DNA from: Leptasterias polaris
Lineage: Eukaryota > Echinodermata > Asteroidea > Forcipulatida > Asteriidae
Assembly (NCBI GenBank): GCA_037783415.1
Contig: JAZGTN010000009.1
Span: forward strand, 15,004,001 to 15,068,000
Length of the DNA: 64,000 nt
Reading direction: 5' to 3'
The notes below the pieces were generated by a model. It saw only the letters and a list, made by a program, of their open reading frames with translations, made no database searches and had not been told where the DNA came from. Below are positions 21,830 through 34,004 of the stretch, piece by piece (the stretch's first letter is position 1; each line of letters begins with the position of its first letter). Position numbers and translations under genes: made by a program.

Positions 21830-22597
21830 GCTGGCAACCTAGGGAGTACGTGGTCTACAAGACCGTCTAGTAATAGTACTACTCCTAGGACTAGCTGGTA
21901 AGTGATATGTTGTTGTGCTTAGCTACAGGTCCCTTTCAGTTTGTTCATGGGAAAGCGTGCTGTATGTGATGCCATTTTTACACAATTATATTGTATGACC
22001 ACACTAAAAAAACAAAGACTCTTTGTTTGTAACTTTCTTTTGATTTCTAATCGATCCTTAATACCGTATAGCCTCATGTTCCCGAAGTAAAGTGTTGCAC
22101 TCTGGCAAAAAAATACTTTTTATTAGATAGATCACAGAGTGTCAGGTTTGCCAATACAATTGCTGATGTCATTTACACACGTAGTGTGGTCGTGCAAGGG
22201 TGTGTTCCGTCCCTTGCTATTCTTTGTGTTTACAAGTAATTTATGGTTAATCAAGTGTCTTCACCCATTGTGCTGATGACAATACCTTCTCTAGCCTGAA
22301 TACCGGCAACTGTAAGATTGGAATCAACAATTTTGTTAAACGGTGTGACCAATATTATTTAATTTTAAATGTACACAAAATGAAGGAAGCGATGTTTGAT
22401 TTCCGGAAAACAACGACATTTACATAACGTAACTGGAAATCAGCTGTACGCCTGCCAACGTTTTCCATGATTTGAAGTGGCTATACTGGTAGATGACAAA
22501 TTAAGCTAGCCAGCAAATGCAAACAAGTATCACAAAACATGACAAATGTTATAGTAAGTCACCAGTTTAAAGTATTTGTCTTCTTCAGATTACCCGT
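21830..22597. other. Unannotated DNA
   Basis: No supported feature before the duplicated block. Confidence 0.45.
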
Positions 22598-23059
22598 TAA
22601 TTCATTTTATCGCCTAAACGATAGAATGCTTTATACGCAGGGAAGGGCAGTATTCATGTCACAGCGGCACGCATTTGCACGTGTTGTTTTATTATGGACA
22701 AACATTGACAACATACATGTACATGTAGGTGGGCTTGAAGGTTCACGTGCGTGCGCGGGTGCACTGTGTAAATTCTTACAAATCTAGGTCACAACAATTT
22801 CGCGGGCAGAAAACATATTACTGTATATGTATTGGTAAAGAATATAATTGTGAATGTGTTACAAATTATGTTATATAAACAGTTTTGACAATGAGCCAAT
22901 AATATGCGGTGCAGGGAAAATCAACCAATGGCTCCAATTCTTGCGTTGCTGGGGACGCTTGAGCAAGCGGGAAAGTTGGGGGATAAATCACTTTCGTCAT
23001 AGTCTTGTCTGTGAACGCATGGAAATAATTTGCAGCAATTATAAACAATTTTCAAATTC

Positions 23060-26000
23060 TCTTTGGAAATAGTGTTTAGTGTTTTAGAATTGGTGTTTAG
23101 GAGTTGATATGACAGCTGAGCTGTGGACTATTTTTAGTTGTTCTTATGCCTACCTTGCCGGAGGATTTATTTAATTTTCGTGCGTTCTTTTCGGTCGATC
23201 ATCGAACTCAATTTTGTCGGCTGGCATACTGCTGGACTTGAGTGAGTGCTGTGCTGTCTATCGGGCCTACAACATACCGTAGTCTATCTATGATTTGGGG
23301 CGCCGCTGGTCGGAGCAGAGACGTCGCCATCTGACCCGGTGCGTTTGTGAAAGAGAGACGGCACAGGCAGAACCATGGAAGCCGTGCACCATCAACAAAT
23401 CTGTTTGGTGAACCAATTGGGACGGTGACGAACTCGCAGTTCGCTGGAATCCAACAACAAGTTCTGCCAAAAACGAGCTAAGTTGATTTTATATTCTGGT
23501 TTTAGACACCACAAATAGGCTGTTGTTTTCAAGCGTTCTTTATGGAAAAGAGTGGTTTAACCTTGATGAGTAAACTATTATTCTGAGCCTGGCAAACTAT
23601 GTTTGACTGTGGGTTGGGTTGAATTCAAACCGAGTACTCCACAATAACAAGCCGTTACTCATTGGGCATTTTAACTGTTTGCTGCTTTTTATTTTCTAGT
23701 GGTGCGTTTTGATTTATGCATTGATATTCATGGGGTTTATTTTCGCAATCTTCATGGGCAATGACTTTGGTTTCGTTGAAACTCTGCCCCGTCTTGTGTT
23801 TAGTTGTTAGTTCGTGATGTTTGCATTCTCTACACCAAAATATTCATTGCTCCAATTTACAATGCAGTGGCATAATCAGGGGAGTTTGGGTTGAAAATTA
23901 GTTTGTGCTTTTCAGCTTTAAAACAAATCAAGTTTTCTGTACTGGATAATGGTTTAAGTTTCTTATTTTAGGCAAAGGGCGATTTACTTTTGTCAGAGGC
24001 TATTTGTTTGGTTCGGCAAGTTCTATTCGTGCAAGTCATGGTTTTGAACTGAATCGTATTTCTTCATGAGAAACTATTTCTTAGTTTCTTTGATGCATTT
24101 TACTTGCACCGTATATATAATGATCTGAAACAACACTAATATCTGCTACTCCGACCGGCTTCAATAGAATGTCCGTATTTTTTATTTTATAGTACAACAG
24201 GGCCAAAGTGCCCAATGGAATGGTACAATAAATTGCGAGCGGTTGAGGTGGGACTGCAGCCCGGTGGCTTTTGGTCCCCGTGTGTTATTAATTTTGGGCG
24301 GTTGTGTGGGCGTTAAACTAATTTTTAGCCGGGTGCGTGTACTTGTTTGTGTGTGTTGACGTCCCTGCAGGTTCAAATGAAACATTTTGGATGGGGCAGA
24401 TATTACTCAATAAGTACAATATGTTATGTGGTTGATTTTGATGTTCTTCATTTAGAGTATGATTTATTTTGATGTTAACTGTTTGTGGGAAGTTACGTGT
24501 GATTTTGTCTTTCAACAAATGAAAGAAGTATAAATAATGCTTTGTGTTTCGTTTGCTTGTTTCTATACGCTTTAACCCATGGTACAGTGGAAGCGAGACT
24601 TTTGCTTGAAACTACAAAACTCCCATTATTTACAAAAACAAATTATGTTGATTATTTGCTACGACCCGTGAATAAAGCCCATCATAATAAACAAAATATT
24701 TTATGTTTCATTGCCAAGTTCTACATAAAGGCCTACCCTTGATGGAATACAGTTTTCACATGGAAGAACAATATTCTTTTATTGTGATACATGCATGTTA
24801 CTAAAGGTCACATCTGTAATATTAGTAAGATCCCATTGGGCATGTTGGGATAGCTGATCTGTTGGAATAGGGTCATTTTCAAAATAAGTTTAAGTAAGTC
24901 AGACGGCAAGTTTATCGATCTGATGTTGAAGTTTGTGACTGATAATGCGTTTAATTACTATTTTAGTTACATTTAGTGTCGACTTCAACCCGGTTCAATA
25001 CAAGCCCGTAATTGAATCAATTGGTTTGTATAGTAAAATTTGTTCGAATTTCCAGGACATTTCCTACTGTAAAACAGGATTTAATGCTGACAATGATGAT
25101 GTGGCTCATACTTAATCATAAGTTGGTTGCTGTCGTGAGCCAGATAGGTACTTTTATTTTGAAATTAAACAGCACACAATTTTAACACCTCGTTTATTTT
25201 ATTTCTCCCCTACATGATCTATGAACAAGTAACATGGCGTCATACTGATGATCTGTTGCTGTGGAGTGAGGATGGTCAACCCTGTACAGTACCTTGGAGT
25301 ATATGATGATGTGCGATGACAATATCCTTGTTTTAATTAATCGATTTTAGGCCAATTCTTTGAGCCTAAAATAATGTATTACTACTAGACAAGCTGGGGG
25401 TTGCCATGGGGCATATTTTGCTTCGCGGTCGGAAGTTGCTGACCATGTGGTACAATTAACATTCCATTGGTATGTTATTTGTTTTACGGCTGGCGGGCAG
25501 CGTCCCCCTCTGGATCCATTGTCCACATGGCAAAGACAGTCACTTTTGTTTGAGCAGTCCTTGTGAAAACTTGTTTTCTTGTGCTTAAGAAATTCAGTTT
25601 TGTTAAATTCCCGCCACCTTCCCTTGCATACTACACCTTGTCATGTTTTGGTGTGTTTTTAATATGATAGCTTGTAATGACTCCAATCATCATGTTGGCA
25701 TGAGATAGCAAGCATGGGGCCAACGTACGTTCTCAATTTGCCCACTGGGTTTCGAGTTTGCGTATCCGGCTACTATCCCGATTGGAGTCTTTACAAGCAC
25801 ATCGGCGGATTTTCATTGTGTACACCTTCATAGTCCTCGGGTGTATTTATTCAATTAGTACTTTATGAAGCATTTGCTTATTTTGTTGTTCTATACCTCC
25901 TTTGTTTTAATTAATGTACATGATGTAGTTAATGTTAGTAACAAGCCCATATTGTCAGATGAGTGAGTTGGGTTTCCAGGGAGGGAGCTCGGCTCAACGC

Positions 26001-26235
26001 TGCCATTATTAAAGTATAATTTATGGGAAGACACTACTGGAATTTGTCCAATCAGACCTGGATAACAATTTCGAAAGGGGAGGTGAGCTATTGGGAAGTC
26101 TTTCCTACTTGACAGGTGTCTTCATGCTATACATCTTCCTCGGTAGATAAAGGGTGTGCCTCAGTTATTTCTCTCAAACTCACGTGAAGCTTATGCACTG
26201 GGGGTTCAAATTGATGTTGCTCAATGCTTTTTAAG
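23060..26235. other. Unannotated interior of duplication copy 1
   Basis: No coding sequence recognised over about 3.2 kb. TTTGGGGCGCCGCTGG at 23294-23309 faintly resembles the sequence after a retrotransposon LTR, but no LTR pair or gag/pol is visible. Confidence 0.4.
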
Positions 26236-26239
26236 TCTA

Positions 26240-26890
26240 GTGTGGGCCTTTATTTTATTGATCGGGTTCGAAGTTAATTTCTCCAATGTGAATCCGTAAC
26301 TAATTTTAGTTGGCCCGATAATATTTTCTTCAGTGATGGCCTATATTGATAGGGCTCGAGGTTCATTCCTTCAGTGCGAGTCTTTTGTTGAGAATGTTTT
26401 GCTGCAGAGAGTGGGCCGTTACGTAGTTATTTAGTTGGCTCGAGAATAATTTTCTCCAGGGTGGGCCTTTAGGCCTACTTTATTATGGATTGGGCTGGAG
26501 GTCCATTCCTCCAGTGTGAGCCTTGCCAGTTCTTTTTTAGTTGGCTCGAGAATATTTGCCTGCAGTGTAAGTTATTATTTACTCATTACTGGCTCGAGAA
26601 TATTTTACTGGCTCGAGAATTTTGGGCTCGAGGTGTTATCCTCCTGGGAGAGTCCTTTGATACGTAAATGGCTGGAGAATATTAATTTTGCTCCAGGGTG
26701 GCACGAGAATAATTTTCTCCAGTGTGAGCTTTTACTTCCTATGGATAGTGCTCGACGTTGACTCCTCTGGTGTGAGTCCTTTATTGTTTTGTTGGCTCGA
26801 GAATATTATGTTCTTCAGCGTGATCCTTTACTTTTTTATTTTAGTTGGCTAGAGAATTGTTTCTCTGATGTTGGCCTTTAAATTATTATG
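26240..26890 (+). repeat. Degenerate tandem repeat built on GGCTCGAG
   Basis: At least seven exact GGCTCGAG motifs, each in a phrase like TTGGCTCGAGAATA or GGGCTCGAGGT, alternate with TCTCCAGTGTGAGCC-like phrases and CTTTA(C/T)T stretches. Two half-unit types alternate, giving a unit near 90-100 bp. The open frames here translate the repeat. Confidence 0.8.
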
Positions 26891-27479
26891 GATTGCCATA
26901 AATTAGAAAATGTTTCTCACTGACGTTGATGAATTGTGCATGCGTCAGCGTATTCCAGTGGCATTGCAGAGGTATGTTTCCCAATTTCGAACCGCTGGGT
27001 GAAAGCACAGTGCGCTAAACTAGGCGCTCATTATTTGCCGCACCCACAATATTTGTTTGGTCGAAAAGGATGGCGGGCATTTGTCGACACTGGGCACCAA
27101 ACTCTTTTGTGACAATTTGCACGCCCGTGTTCTTTCGTGGCATTTTAGGTGTTTCTCCCTGTGGGACACGCGTTGCGCGTTTGGCGTTTTTTCTCGGGAT
27201 TGACACCGAAAATACAGAGTCTGGTTAAAATTAAATTCAATGTTTTACTTTTCAGCAAAACTTTTGCTTAATCAAGTTATCAGTAAACTTATAAATTAGT
27301 GACATGCATTGTTACAAGAAGTTGTGATAGCGCTCTGATGTACCACAGGGGCTATTTCCGACCGTATGTGCCAAGGTGGAAACTCACAGCTTACTTGATT
27401 GGTTAAAATCATTCTATAATTTACAGGTGTGATTATTATTAATACAATTATTGTTCCTAAATTTAATTGGGCCGTGACC

Positions 27480-27720
27480 GCAGGTTCGGGTCACGTGTGC
27501 CCATATTTGTTGCCCCCGTGTGCGTCAGTTAATACTGACATGGTTCGGGTCAGAGGTACCCATTTGGTTTGCCCCCGTGTGCAAACATTAGTCAGACTTA
27601 ATGCTGACATGTTTTGGGTCTGGTGTACCCCCTTTATTTGCCCCTGTGTGCAAATAGTTTTAGGCGCAGTGTGTGCCCTAATAAAAGGTTCGGGCGAGGT
27701 GTGCCCCGAATAAGGTTTTA
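27480..27720 (+). repeat. 60-70-bp tandem repeat in block B, copy 1
   Basis: Three units start with GGTTCGGGTCACGTG, GGTTCGGGTCAGAGG and GTTTTGGGTCTGGTG. Each contains a GCCC(C)(C/T)GTGTGC core, and the first two end in AATACTGACAT/AATGCTGACAT. A shorter piece follows. A 94-codon plus-strand frame crosses them, preserved in both block B copies only because the copies are recent. Confidence 0.8.
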
Positions 27721-27890
27721 TGTGTATATTATTGGTATATTGGTACGGCCTATATATGTGCGGCAGGATAGCCATTAACAGTTTTCGGCATCCGGCACAA
27801 TTTTATTTACGAAAAATAAAAAACCGTTTTCAAGGCTGTGACATTAAATCAAAAAATAATATGTTCCTTTGTTTCATTCGAATCTGCGTA

Positions 27891-29117
27891 TAATTCATTT
27901 TATCGCCTAAACGATAGAATGCTTTATACGCAGGGAAGGGCAGTATTCATGTCACAGCGGCACGCATTTGCACGTGTTGTTTTATTATGGACAAACATTG
28001 ACAACATACATGTACATGTAGGTGGGCTTGAAGGTTCACGTGCGTGCGCGGGCGCACTGTGTATATTCTTACAAATCTAGGTCACAACAATTTCGCGGGC
28101 AGAAAACATATTACTGTATATGTATTGGTAAAGAATATAATTGTGAATGTGTTACAAATTATGTTATATAAACAGTTTTGACAATGAGCCAATAATATGC
28201 GGTGCAGGGAAAATCAACCAATGGCTCCAATTCTTGCGTTGCTGGGGACGCTTGAGCAAGCGGGAAAGTTGGGGGATAAATCACTTTCGTCATAGTCTTG
28301 TCTGTGAACGCATGGAAATAATTTGCAGCAATTATAAACAATTTTCAAATTCCACCACTTCCCACCCGTTATACAAATTGCTTGTGTGGCTTCTTGCAAT
28401 GACGCGTGTGGCGTTTTTTCTCGGGATTGACACCGAAAATACAGAGTCTGGTTAAAATTAAATTCAATGTTTTACTTTTCAGCAAAACTTTTGCTTAATC
28501 AAGTTATCAGTAAACTTATAAATTAGTGACATGCATTGTTACAAGAAGTTGTGATAGCGCTCTGATGTACCACAGGGGCTATTTCCGACCGTATGTGCCA
28601 AGGTGGAAACTCACACCTTACTTGATTGGTTAAAATCATTCTATAATTTACAGGTGTGATTATTATTAATACTATTATTGTTCTTAAATTTAATTGGGCC
28701 GTGACCGCAGGTTCGGGTCACGTGTGCCCATATTTGTTGCCCCCGTGTGCGTCAGTTAATACTGACATGGTTCGGGTCAGAGGTACCCATTTGGTTTGCC
28801 CCCGTGTGCAAACATTAGTCAGACTTAATGCTGACATGTTTTGGGTCTGGTGTACCCCCTTTATTTGCCCCTGTGTGCAAATAGTTTTAGGCGCAGTGTG
28901 TGCCCTAATAAAAGGTTCGGGCGAGGTGTGCCCCGAATAAGGTTTTATGTGTATATTATTGGTATATTGGTACGGCCTATGTGCGGCAGGATAGCCATTA
29001 ACAGTTTTCGGCATCCGGCACAATTTTATTTACGAAAAATAAAAAACAGTTTTCAAGGCTGTGACATTAAACCAAAAAATAACATGTTCCTTTGTTTCAT
29101 TCGAATCTGCGTATAAT
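27891..29117 (+). repeat. Tandem duplication, second copy with internal deletion
   Basis: Block A (27891-28352, 462 bp, same length as copy 1) and block B (28402-29117) lie directly after copy 1. Between them is a 49-bp filler, 28353-28401, unlike either flank, where copy 1 has 4.1 kb. Block B differs from copy 1 by a few substitutions and a 4-bp TA-repeat indel near 28979. The near identity shows the event is recent. Confidence 0.88.
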
Positions 29118-29237
29118 ATTAATTAAAATTACATGTATTAGTAACCTTTCCTTGGGTCAGAAAAGAAAGTTAACCTATTGTTTTGTATCCTATAATTATT
29201 TTGAATATTTGTATTATTATACTTAAGTATTAACAAA

Positions 29238-29560
29238 TGTGAGTCTGACGTATCAAGGGATAGTCTAAAATGCAACATGTTATTTTTGTCTTTTCATAGA
29301 TGAATGTTTTTACAAAGTCACCATATACAAATAAAGATTTAAGCATGAACGTATAAAATAATGCTTCTAATTTGTCTTTTTCCTGAAGTAAATCAAAGTA
29401 TACAACATACTTTTGCTTTCAAATTTTACGACCATCCTCTTATAAAAAGGAAAATTTTATTTTATTTTGTTCAGTTCAATGACGTTGTTAGTAAAAGTAC
29501 TCAACAATATTTGTTATTTACCAACCAAAGCAGGTCAAAAGCTTCACAGTATAATATTAT
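29238..29560 (+). repeat. Degenerate dispersed repeat, copy 2
   Basis: Counterpart of 4848-5175, with the same order of blocks (GAGTCTGACGTATCA, AGTCTAAAATGCAACATG, AAATCAAAGTATACAACATA, CAATATTTGTTA, GCAGGTCAAA). Unknown class. Confidence 0.55.
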
Positions 29561-30415
29561 GTTTAGGCTACTTAGCAAACAGCCTGTTCATGAGACTCAT
29601 TCATGCATGCATAATTACAACTGTCTGCTTTCCAGTCGTGGGCACATCATACATTACTGTATAATAACAACGTTTTTTTGCTGGAACCCTGTTTAGCCAT
29701 CATATTACTATTCCGGGTCAAAGATCACAAAGGCTCACAAAAGATTCAAGTAGGTATATGCAAGCTACTAGTCATAACATTGGAAAGTGGGTTTGTTGTA
29801 ATATTAAAATTGCATGTCATGTTTATATTCAATAATATATATATATATATATTTTATTTTTAGTTAGTTTATATTAGTTATTCATAAGGTTTTCTGGGCA
29901 TTGAAAGAATCCCTACATTATTGAAAAGTGCACAATTATGTAAAATGTTGCTGTGTTAAACTGCTTTAACAAAGGTTGTGTACAATTTGGTCAATATTGG
30001 GTAAAACGATAGTTTGTGTTGTACCCGACACTTGATGTGTACAATTTATTACATAAGGAGAAGGTAATACAGAAGGCCTACCCACAATTGTGGTAGAATA
30101 ACACCGAGGTTCAAATCACCGAGTAAGTGGGTAAAACTAATTGATTTAAATCTCAAGGAGTGTAACCTTTGCACGATTGATGAGTAGGCCTAACTGAAAA
30201 TAAGGTAAAATGGAACACAAACGCTGCAAGGCGTTGATGTTTGAATGTTCATTTATCCAAAGTTGCAAGAGAGAATTTGACTTTCTGGAATTGTTTTCTT
30301 TTTGAACAAAAAGCAGTCTGTTGCAATACGGATGCTTCGTCACCTGTTCGAACCGTCAATAAAAGGTCTGAAAATACAGACCGGTTTTTCAGAGCCAAAC
30401 AATGTTTCAAAGAAG
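29561..30415. other. Unannotated DNA
   Basis: No supported gene. An (AT)n run of ~18 bp lies near 29835-29853. Confidence 0.45.
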
Positions 30416-30417
30416 AG

Positions 30418-30570
30418 ATTATTATTATTATTATTATTTATGGTTTATTAAAATACTGCAATACAGCGGCTAAAAGCCGAAATGTACAGTTTACAAAAAC
30501 AGTCATTAAAAATCTCATAAAAGCACCAGCAATATTACATAAAAAGATTGAAATATCAAATAGTTATTAA
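30418..30570 (-). mobile_element. LINE-type 3' tail remnant
   Basis: A TTA microsatellite (30418-30436) is followed by TGGTTTATTAAAATACTGC and AGCGGCTAAAAGCC. This layout, microsatellite then UTR read on the minus strand, matches the LINE 3' ends at 39.6 and 60.75 kb. No reverse transcriptase is left. Confidence 0.4.
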
Positions 30571-31335
30571 GAAAAACACACACAACAAATTTGTGACAGC
30601 ACAATACTCAAAAAGCCAACAAGTTTTGGTTAGATTCAAATTCACCCATTGCTCAAGATCAAAAGAGCCTGAAAAAATGTCAAAGTGGAGAAAAAGGCAT
30701 CACGTTGTAAACCAAAATGCATGGCTATACATTAAAGTAATTATTATTGGAATTGAAATTATTACACTCTAACTAAAGAAATGGCAAATCACAGTTGGCA
30801 AAATACAGAACAACTTTTGGTCATCCAATAAAACCAATTTACATTAAAACCATTAATTACTTTTATAGAAATTCATGGAGGGTCAGCCAGATGTTCACAA
30901 AATGCGAACAAGAGACGGGATAGTGGAACGAGTGTACCTTTCAGTACGGCACTTGGGGATGCGAAGCCCGGTTACTGTACTAGCTCGTAGTACCCTATTA
31001 CCGACAGTTGCTTTTTCAGGGGGGAGCATGTTCCTAAATTTAATTGATCTAAGTAAGTTACTACCAAACTTAATAAAAAGGTCTTCTCGTCTAGACTTGA
31101 GTGGTGAGATGCCTAGTAATTCAAGATTATACTATGGTATGCTCGCAATAATTGTGTTCATGTTTGTTTTCACAAACCATGCAAACAATTTTCTTCGGTT
31201 ACCTTTGACCCACAAGTGCGTTTGACTGTACACTGCTATGATTAGTGTTTGTTTTTACACCCCAACCCATCTGTAGTTTGTCTTACCTAGTAACTGGCTA
31301 AAAATGACGCAGCTTAATGACGACGAGAATAAAAG
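30571..31335 (+). other. Unannotated DNA with an unrecognised 116-codon frame
   Basis: The frame at 30875-31225 is the longest here and ends with a hydrophobic segment (LAIIVFMFVFT). I recognise no family and see no supporting splice sites, so I do not call it a gene. Confidence 0.2.
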
Positions 31336-31339
31336 AATA

Positions 31340-31620
31340 GCTCAACGGTGTTGGGTATGATAAAATTACTCAAAACACTGTTAAAAGAGCTGGGTAAAAT
31401 ATAACTGGGTAAAAGCCATTTGTGATTCTTTGTTCAACTTTTGAGTAAATATTGGGGTTGGTAAGAAAAGAAATTACCAACGTTGAGTATAATACTTATT
31501 ACATCAGTTTGAGAAACGTTGCCCAATTAATTGGTATTATTATTCAGCTTTATCCAACCACGAAATGCTGGGTAGAAAGTGGCAGGGGTAACACTCTCAG
31601 CTGGTGTGCGTTATGGCATG
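31340..31620. repeat. AACGTTGG-rich repeat, locus 2
   Basis: Contains GCTGGGTAAAAT, GGGGTTGGTAAG, TTACCAACGTTGAGT and ACGTTGCCCAATTAA, ending near AACACTCTCAGCTGG. The end resembles the CAACGTTCTGAGAGTGT border of locus 3 in the opposite sense, so 31340-34000 might be ends of one element about 2.4 kb long. I cannot confirm this. Confidence 0.45.
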
Positions 31621-31760
31621 AAAGGAGTGACGCTAACAGTTTGTTGGGAATTTAATCATCGTAAACACTTGCATTGCGCAGTCATGTAGCGACGTCTGGG
31701 TGTGCATAAAATACACACCGGGCGCTCCTCCAGCAACTAGCAGCAGGCAGTCGACCAGCA

Positions 31761-31830
31761 ATGGCTTGTCATCAAGTTCTAAATTTGCTGGAGGGGTGTG
31801 CATTTGAGCCTTTAATGGACGTTTCCATAG
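31761..31830 (+). CDS. Candidate first coding exon, unrecognised
   Basis: ATG at 31761 (context CAGCAATGG) opens 23 codons ending at a good splice donor (CCATAG|GTGAGA). A TATA-like GCATAAAATAC lies near 31704, some 55 bp upstream of the start codon. I found no downstream exon in matching phase: the frame at 32651 does not join correctly. It could be a first exon of an untraced gene or chance. Confidence 0.25.
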
Positions 31831-31834
31831 GTGA

Positions 31835-32640
31835 GATAGAAATTAAAAACATGTAACGTTCCTGTTAGGACAATAATATAAAATCTGTCAAGTCATGATG
31901 CAAGAACGTGTGGGCCTGTCTGAAAGCTCAGTTAATGCTGTGAAGGCAAGGTCTACCGCACGTTATCGCTGTATCAGATGACGACGACACACAGTGCCAT
32001 GCTAGGACTCACGTTTTATTCATACCATTTACTTTAGTTAACCCAATGTAAGTGTATCAAAGGATTGTTCCCTTACCTCACTCGAGAACATAAATTATTA
32101 AATGTGAGTAATATATTCCCTGAAATATAAACTGTAGATGGATAAATGCAAGTAAATATGAACATGGCGTGGTGTAGCAATTCTCACAACAGGGTTGGGT
32201 AGGCCCTTTCTCCCCAAAGATTTGTAACGATAATGAATATTATTATTCTCCTTAGAAATTGTGTAATTGGTTCTGTTCGTCCAAAACTGTGGGTACATGC
32301 TTTGCCCAACTATTTGCTAACTGTTCTCCCAAAGATTGGGTTAGACGTCTCTGTTCTCCCCAAGGACTGGGGTACATGTGCACTCCAAGTCATATTCTCC
32401 CTAATGTGGGCATGTGCTCCTACTCTAGCCTAGGATTTGAGGCACAGGTAACTATTTTACCTGGGTAATGCCCTATTTTATCCCTACAATTTGGAAACAA
32501 CATGCCCCCTTCTTGGAATAAAAAGTACACTCAAAATACAAAGCAAATACAAAAAACATACTAAAAGTTACAATATTTGTTTGAGTATTTGAAGCAGTGA
32601 ATAATTGAGTATTATTATGACATAAACAAGTATTATCTGT
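31835..32640. other. Unannotated DNA
   Basis: Phrases such as TTCTCCCCAAAG, TTCTCCCAAAG and TTCTCCCCAAGG recur between 32208 and 32370, a weak repetition with no known identity. Confidence 0.4.
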
Positions 32641-32650
32641 TTTAATTTCC

Positions 32651-32941
32651 ATGTCACAGGATATCATCAACATGATGATATACCTGAAGGCAATTGATGC
32701 AAAGACACATCCCCAGCCTTGTGTTATGTCATTAAGCAGTAATCATCTTGAATCAATAAATTTCACCATTGAAAATAAAGCCACACCACAACCATCCATC
32801 ACAGAAGCCATGTTTCCCACATTGCATGATATGTCCTTGATTGCAAGTTTCAACTGCAGTGGTGCCAGGGGGTTTGGACAATCTTTGAGAAGTGTGGTAC
32901 CAAAAGAAATGTTTGTAAACACGATAAAAATGCATCAATGA
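32651..32941 (+). CDS. Unrecognised 96-codon frame, possible exon
   Basis: The frame reads like protein: FNCSGARGFGQSLRS is followed by VPKEMFVNTIKMHQ and a stop. A possible acceptor (CATGTCACAG) lies just after the first ATG, so the true exon might begin at 32660. There is no family I can name. It could be a terminal exon or a relic of a mobile-element gene. The 61-codon minus-strand frame is its shadow. Confidence 0.3.
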   Translation: MSQDIINMMIYLKAIDAKTHPQPCVMSLSSNHLESINFTIENKATPQPSITEAMFPTLHDMSLIASFNCSGARGFGQSLRSVVPKEMFVNTIKMHQ

Positions 32942-33146
32942 GAGGACTATACGTGCTTACCTAGTAGTTGATTTTTACAATTAGTAGACATTAAAATTAT
33001 GTTTTAAACAAATATATCTTTTTCTGACTTGTTATATTAAGTTAGAAGCTAACTGTTATATAAGTCATTCCAAAAAGGTGACATTTTGTTGAGTTAGACC
33101 TGCCCTGTGTTCATTGCAATTCTAGTTTTGTTAAATTAGTCACACT

Positions 33147-33166
33147 AATTTTTTTTTTTTTTTTTT
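33147..33166. repeat. Poly-T tract
   Basis: About 20 T in a row; may be the tail of a retroposed sequence on the minus strand, but nothing identifiable is attached. Confidence 0.7.
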
Positions 33167-33599
33167 ATTGGATTTACATAATTGCTCTCCAGAAACGAAT
33201 CGGGCTTCAAGTTTACTTTAAATCATGAGACCTGCTTTACACTTTCTTTCAAAATAAGTATTATTTTCATAATGCACCATGATATTATGTATTTTTGTTA
33301 TTAAAGTCACTACAGCAGATTTGCAGTGTGTCTGTTCTCCATGGTCCTTTGATAAATGTTGCTACATAAGAACCTATCCAAATTAAGGCTGCCTAACAAA
33401 GTGTTCCTTAGGCAGCCACAAATAGACGTTCTTTACAAGAAGCAAATATTAAAAGTAGTTTTGAGCGTACAAACATATTATTTTGAAGTGCAAATGCTTC
33501 ATTCGGACGTTTGATGTTTGCAAATAAAGAGGTAAAAACATCAGCTGTTGGATAAAGAATGCTCATTTTGTAGTTGAATCTAGTATCAACAACTAAGCT

Positions 33600-34000
33600 T
33601 TAGCAATGGATTTGTGCCCAACAATTTATAAAAACGAATGAAAATTTACCAACAAGTGGTCGTTATCTGGATACACAGTTGACCAACTATTGCATAGTTA
33701 TATCCCAACTACTATTAAGCAGTTATCATAAAAGGTGACCCAATTGTGAGGAAACATGAGTACACAACGGTTGTGTAACTGTTAGAACCAAAATATTTGA
33801 AGACCTATAATAACCAACTCTTGGACATAGTAAACAAACCAAAGGTTGGGCAGAAGTAAATTCCTAACTTATTTGTAAGTCGTTTCCTCAATTATCTAGC
33901 AAACGCAAAAATTGCCTAATAGATGTATAAACTGACTATTGAACCAACGTTGGGTAATAAGTTGGGCATTTTTTGGCCCAACGTTCTGAGAGTGTATGTC
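33600..34000. repeat. AACGTTGG-rich repeat, locus 3
   Basis: Contains GTTGACCAACTATTG, CCAAAGGTTGGG, ACCAACGTTGGGTAA and GGCCCAACGTTCTGAGAGTG. Same motif family as loci at 400-660 and 31340-31620. Confidence 0.5.
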
Positions 34001-34004
34001 AGTA

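Larger units (their letters stand above)
22598..27894 (+). repeat. Tandem duplication, first (long) copy
   Basis: Its first 462 bp (22598-23059) recur almost identically at 27891-28352. Its last ~720 bp (27175-27894) recur at 28402-29117. The order is therefore block A, 4.1 kb, block B, then A and B again. The simplest reading is a tandem duplication of a ~5.3-kb unit. TAAT is shared at both borders and the junction, consistent with microhomology. The middle 4.1 kb (23060-27174) is found only here. It holds no recognised gene; the frames in it are short. Confidence 0.85.

Noticed and set aside
23294..23309. GGCGCCG string as a retrotransposon primer-binding region
   Set aside because: No LTR ends, polypurine tract or coding domains accompany it.
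27175..29117. LTR retrotransposon (block B repeats as LTRs around block A)
   Set aside because: Block A also occurs alone at 22.6 kb, there are no TG..CA ends, primer site or gag/pol, and a tandem duplication explains all borders.
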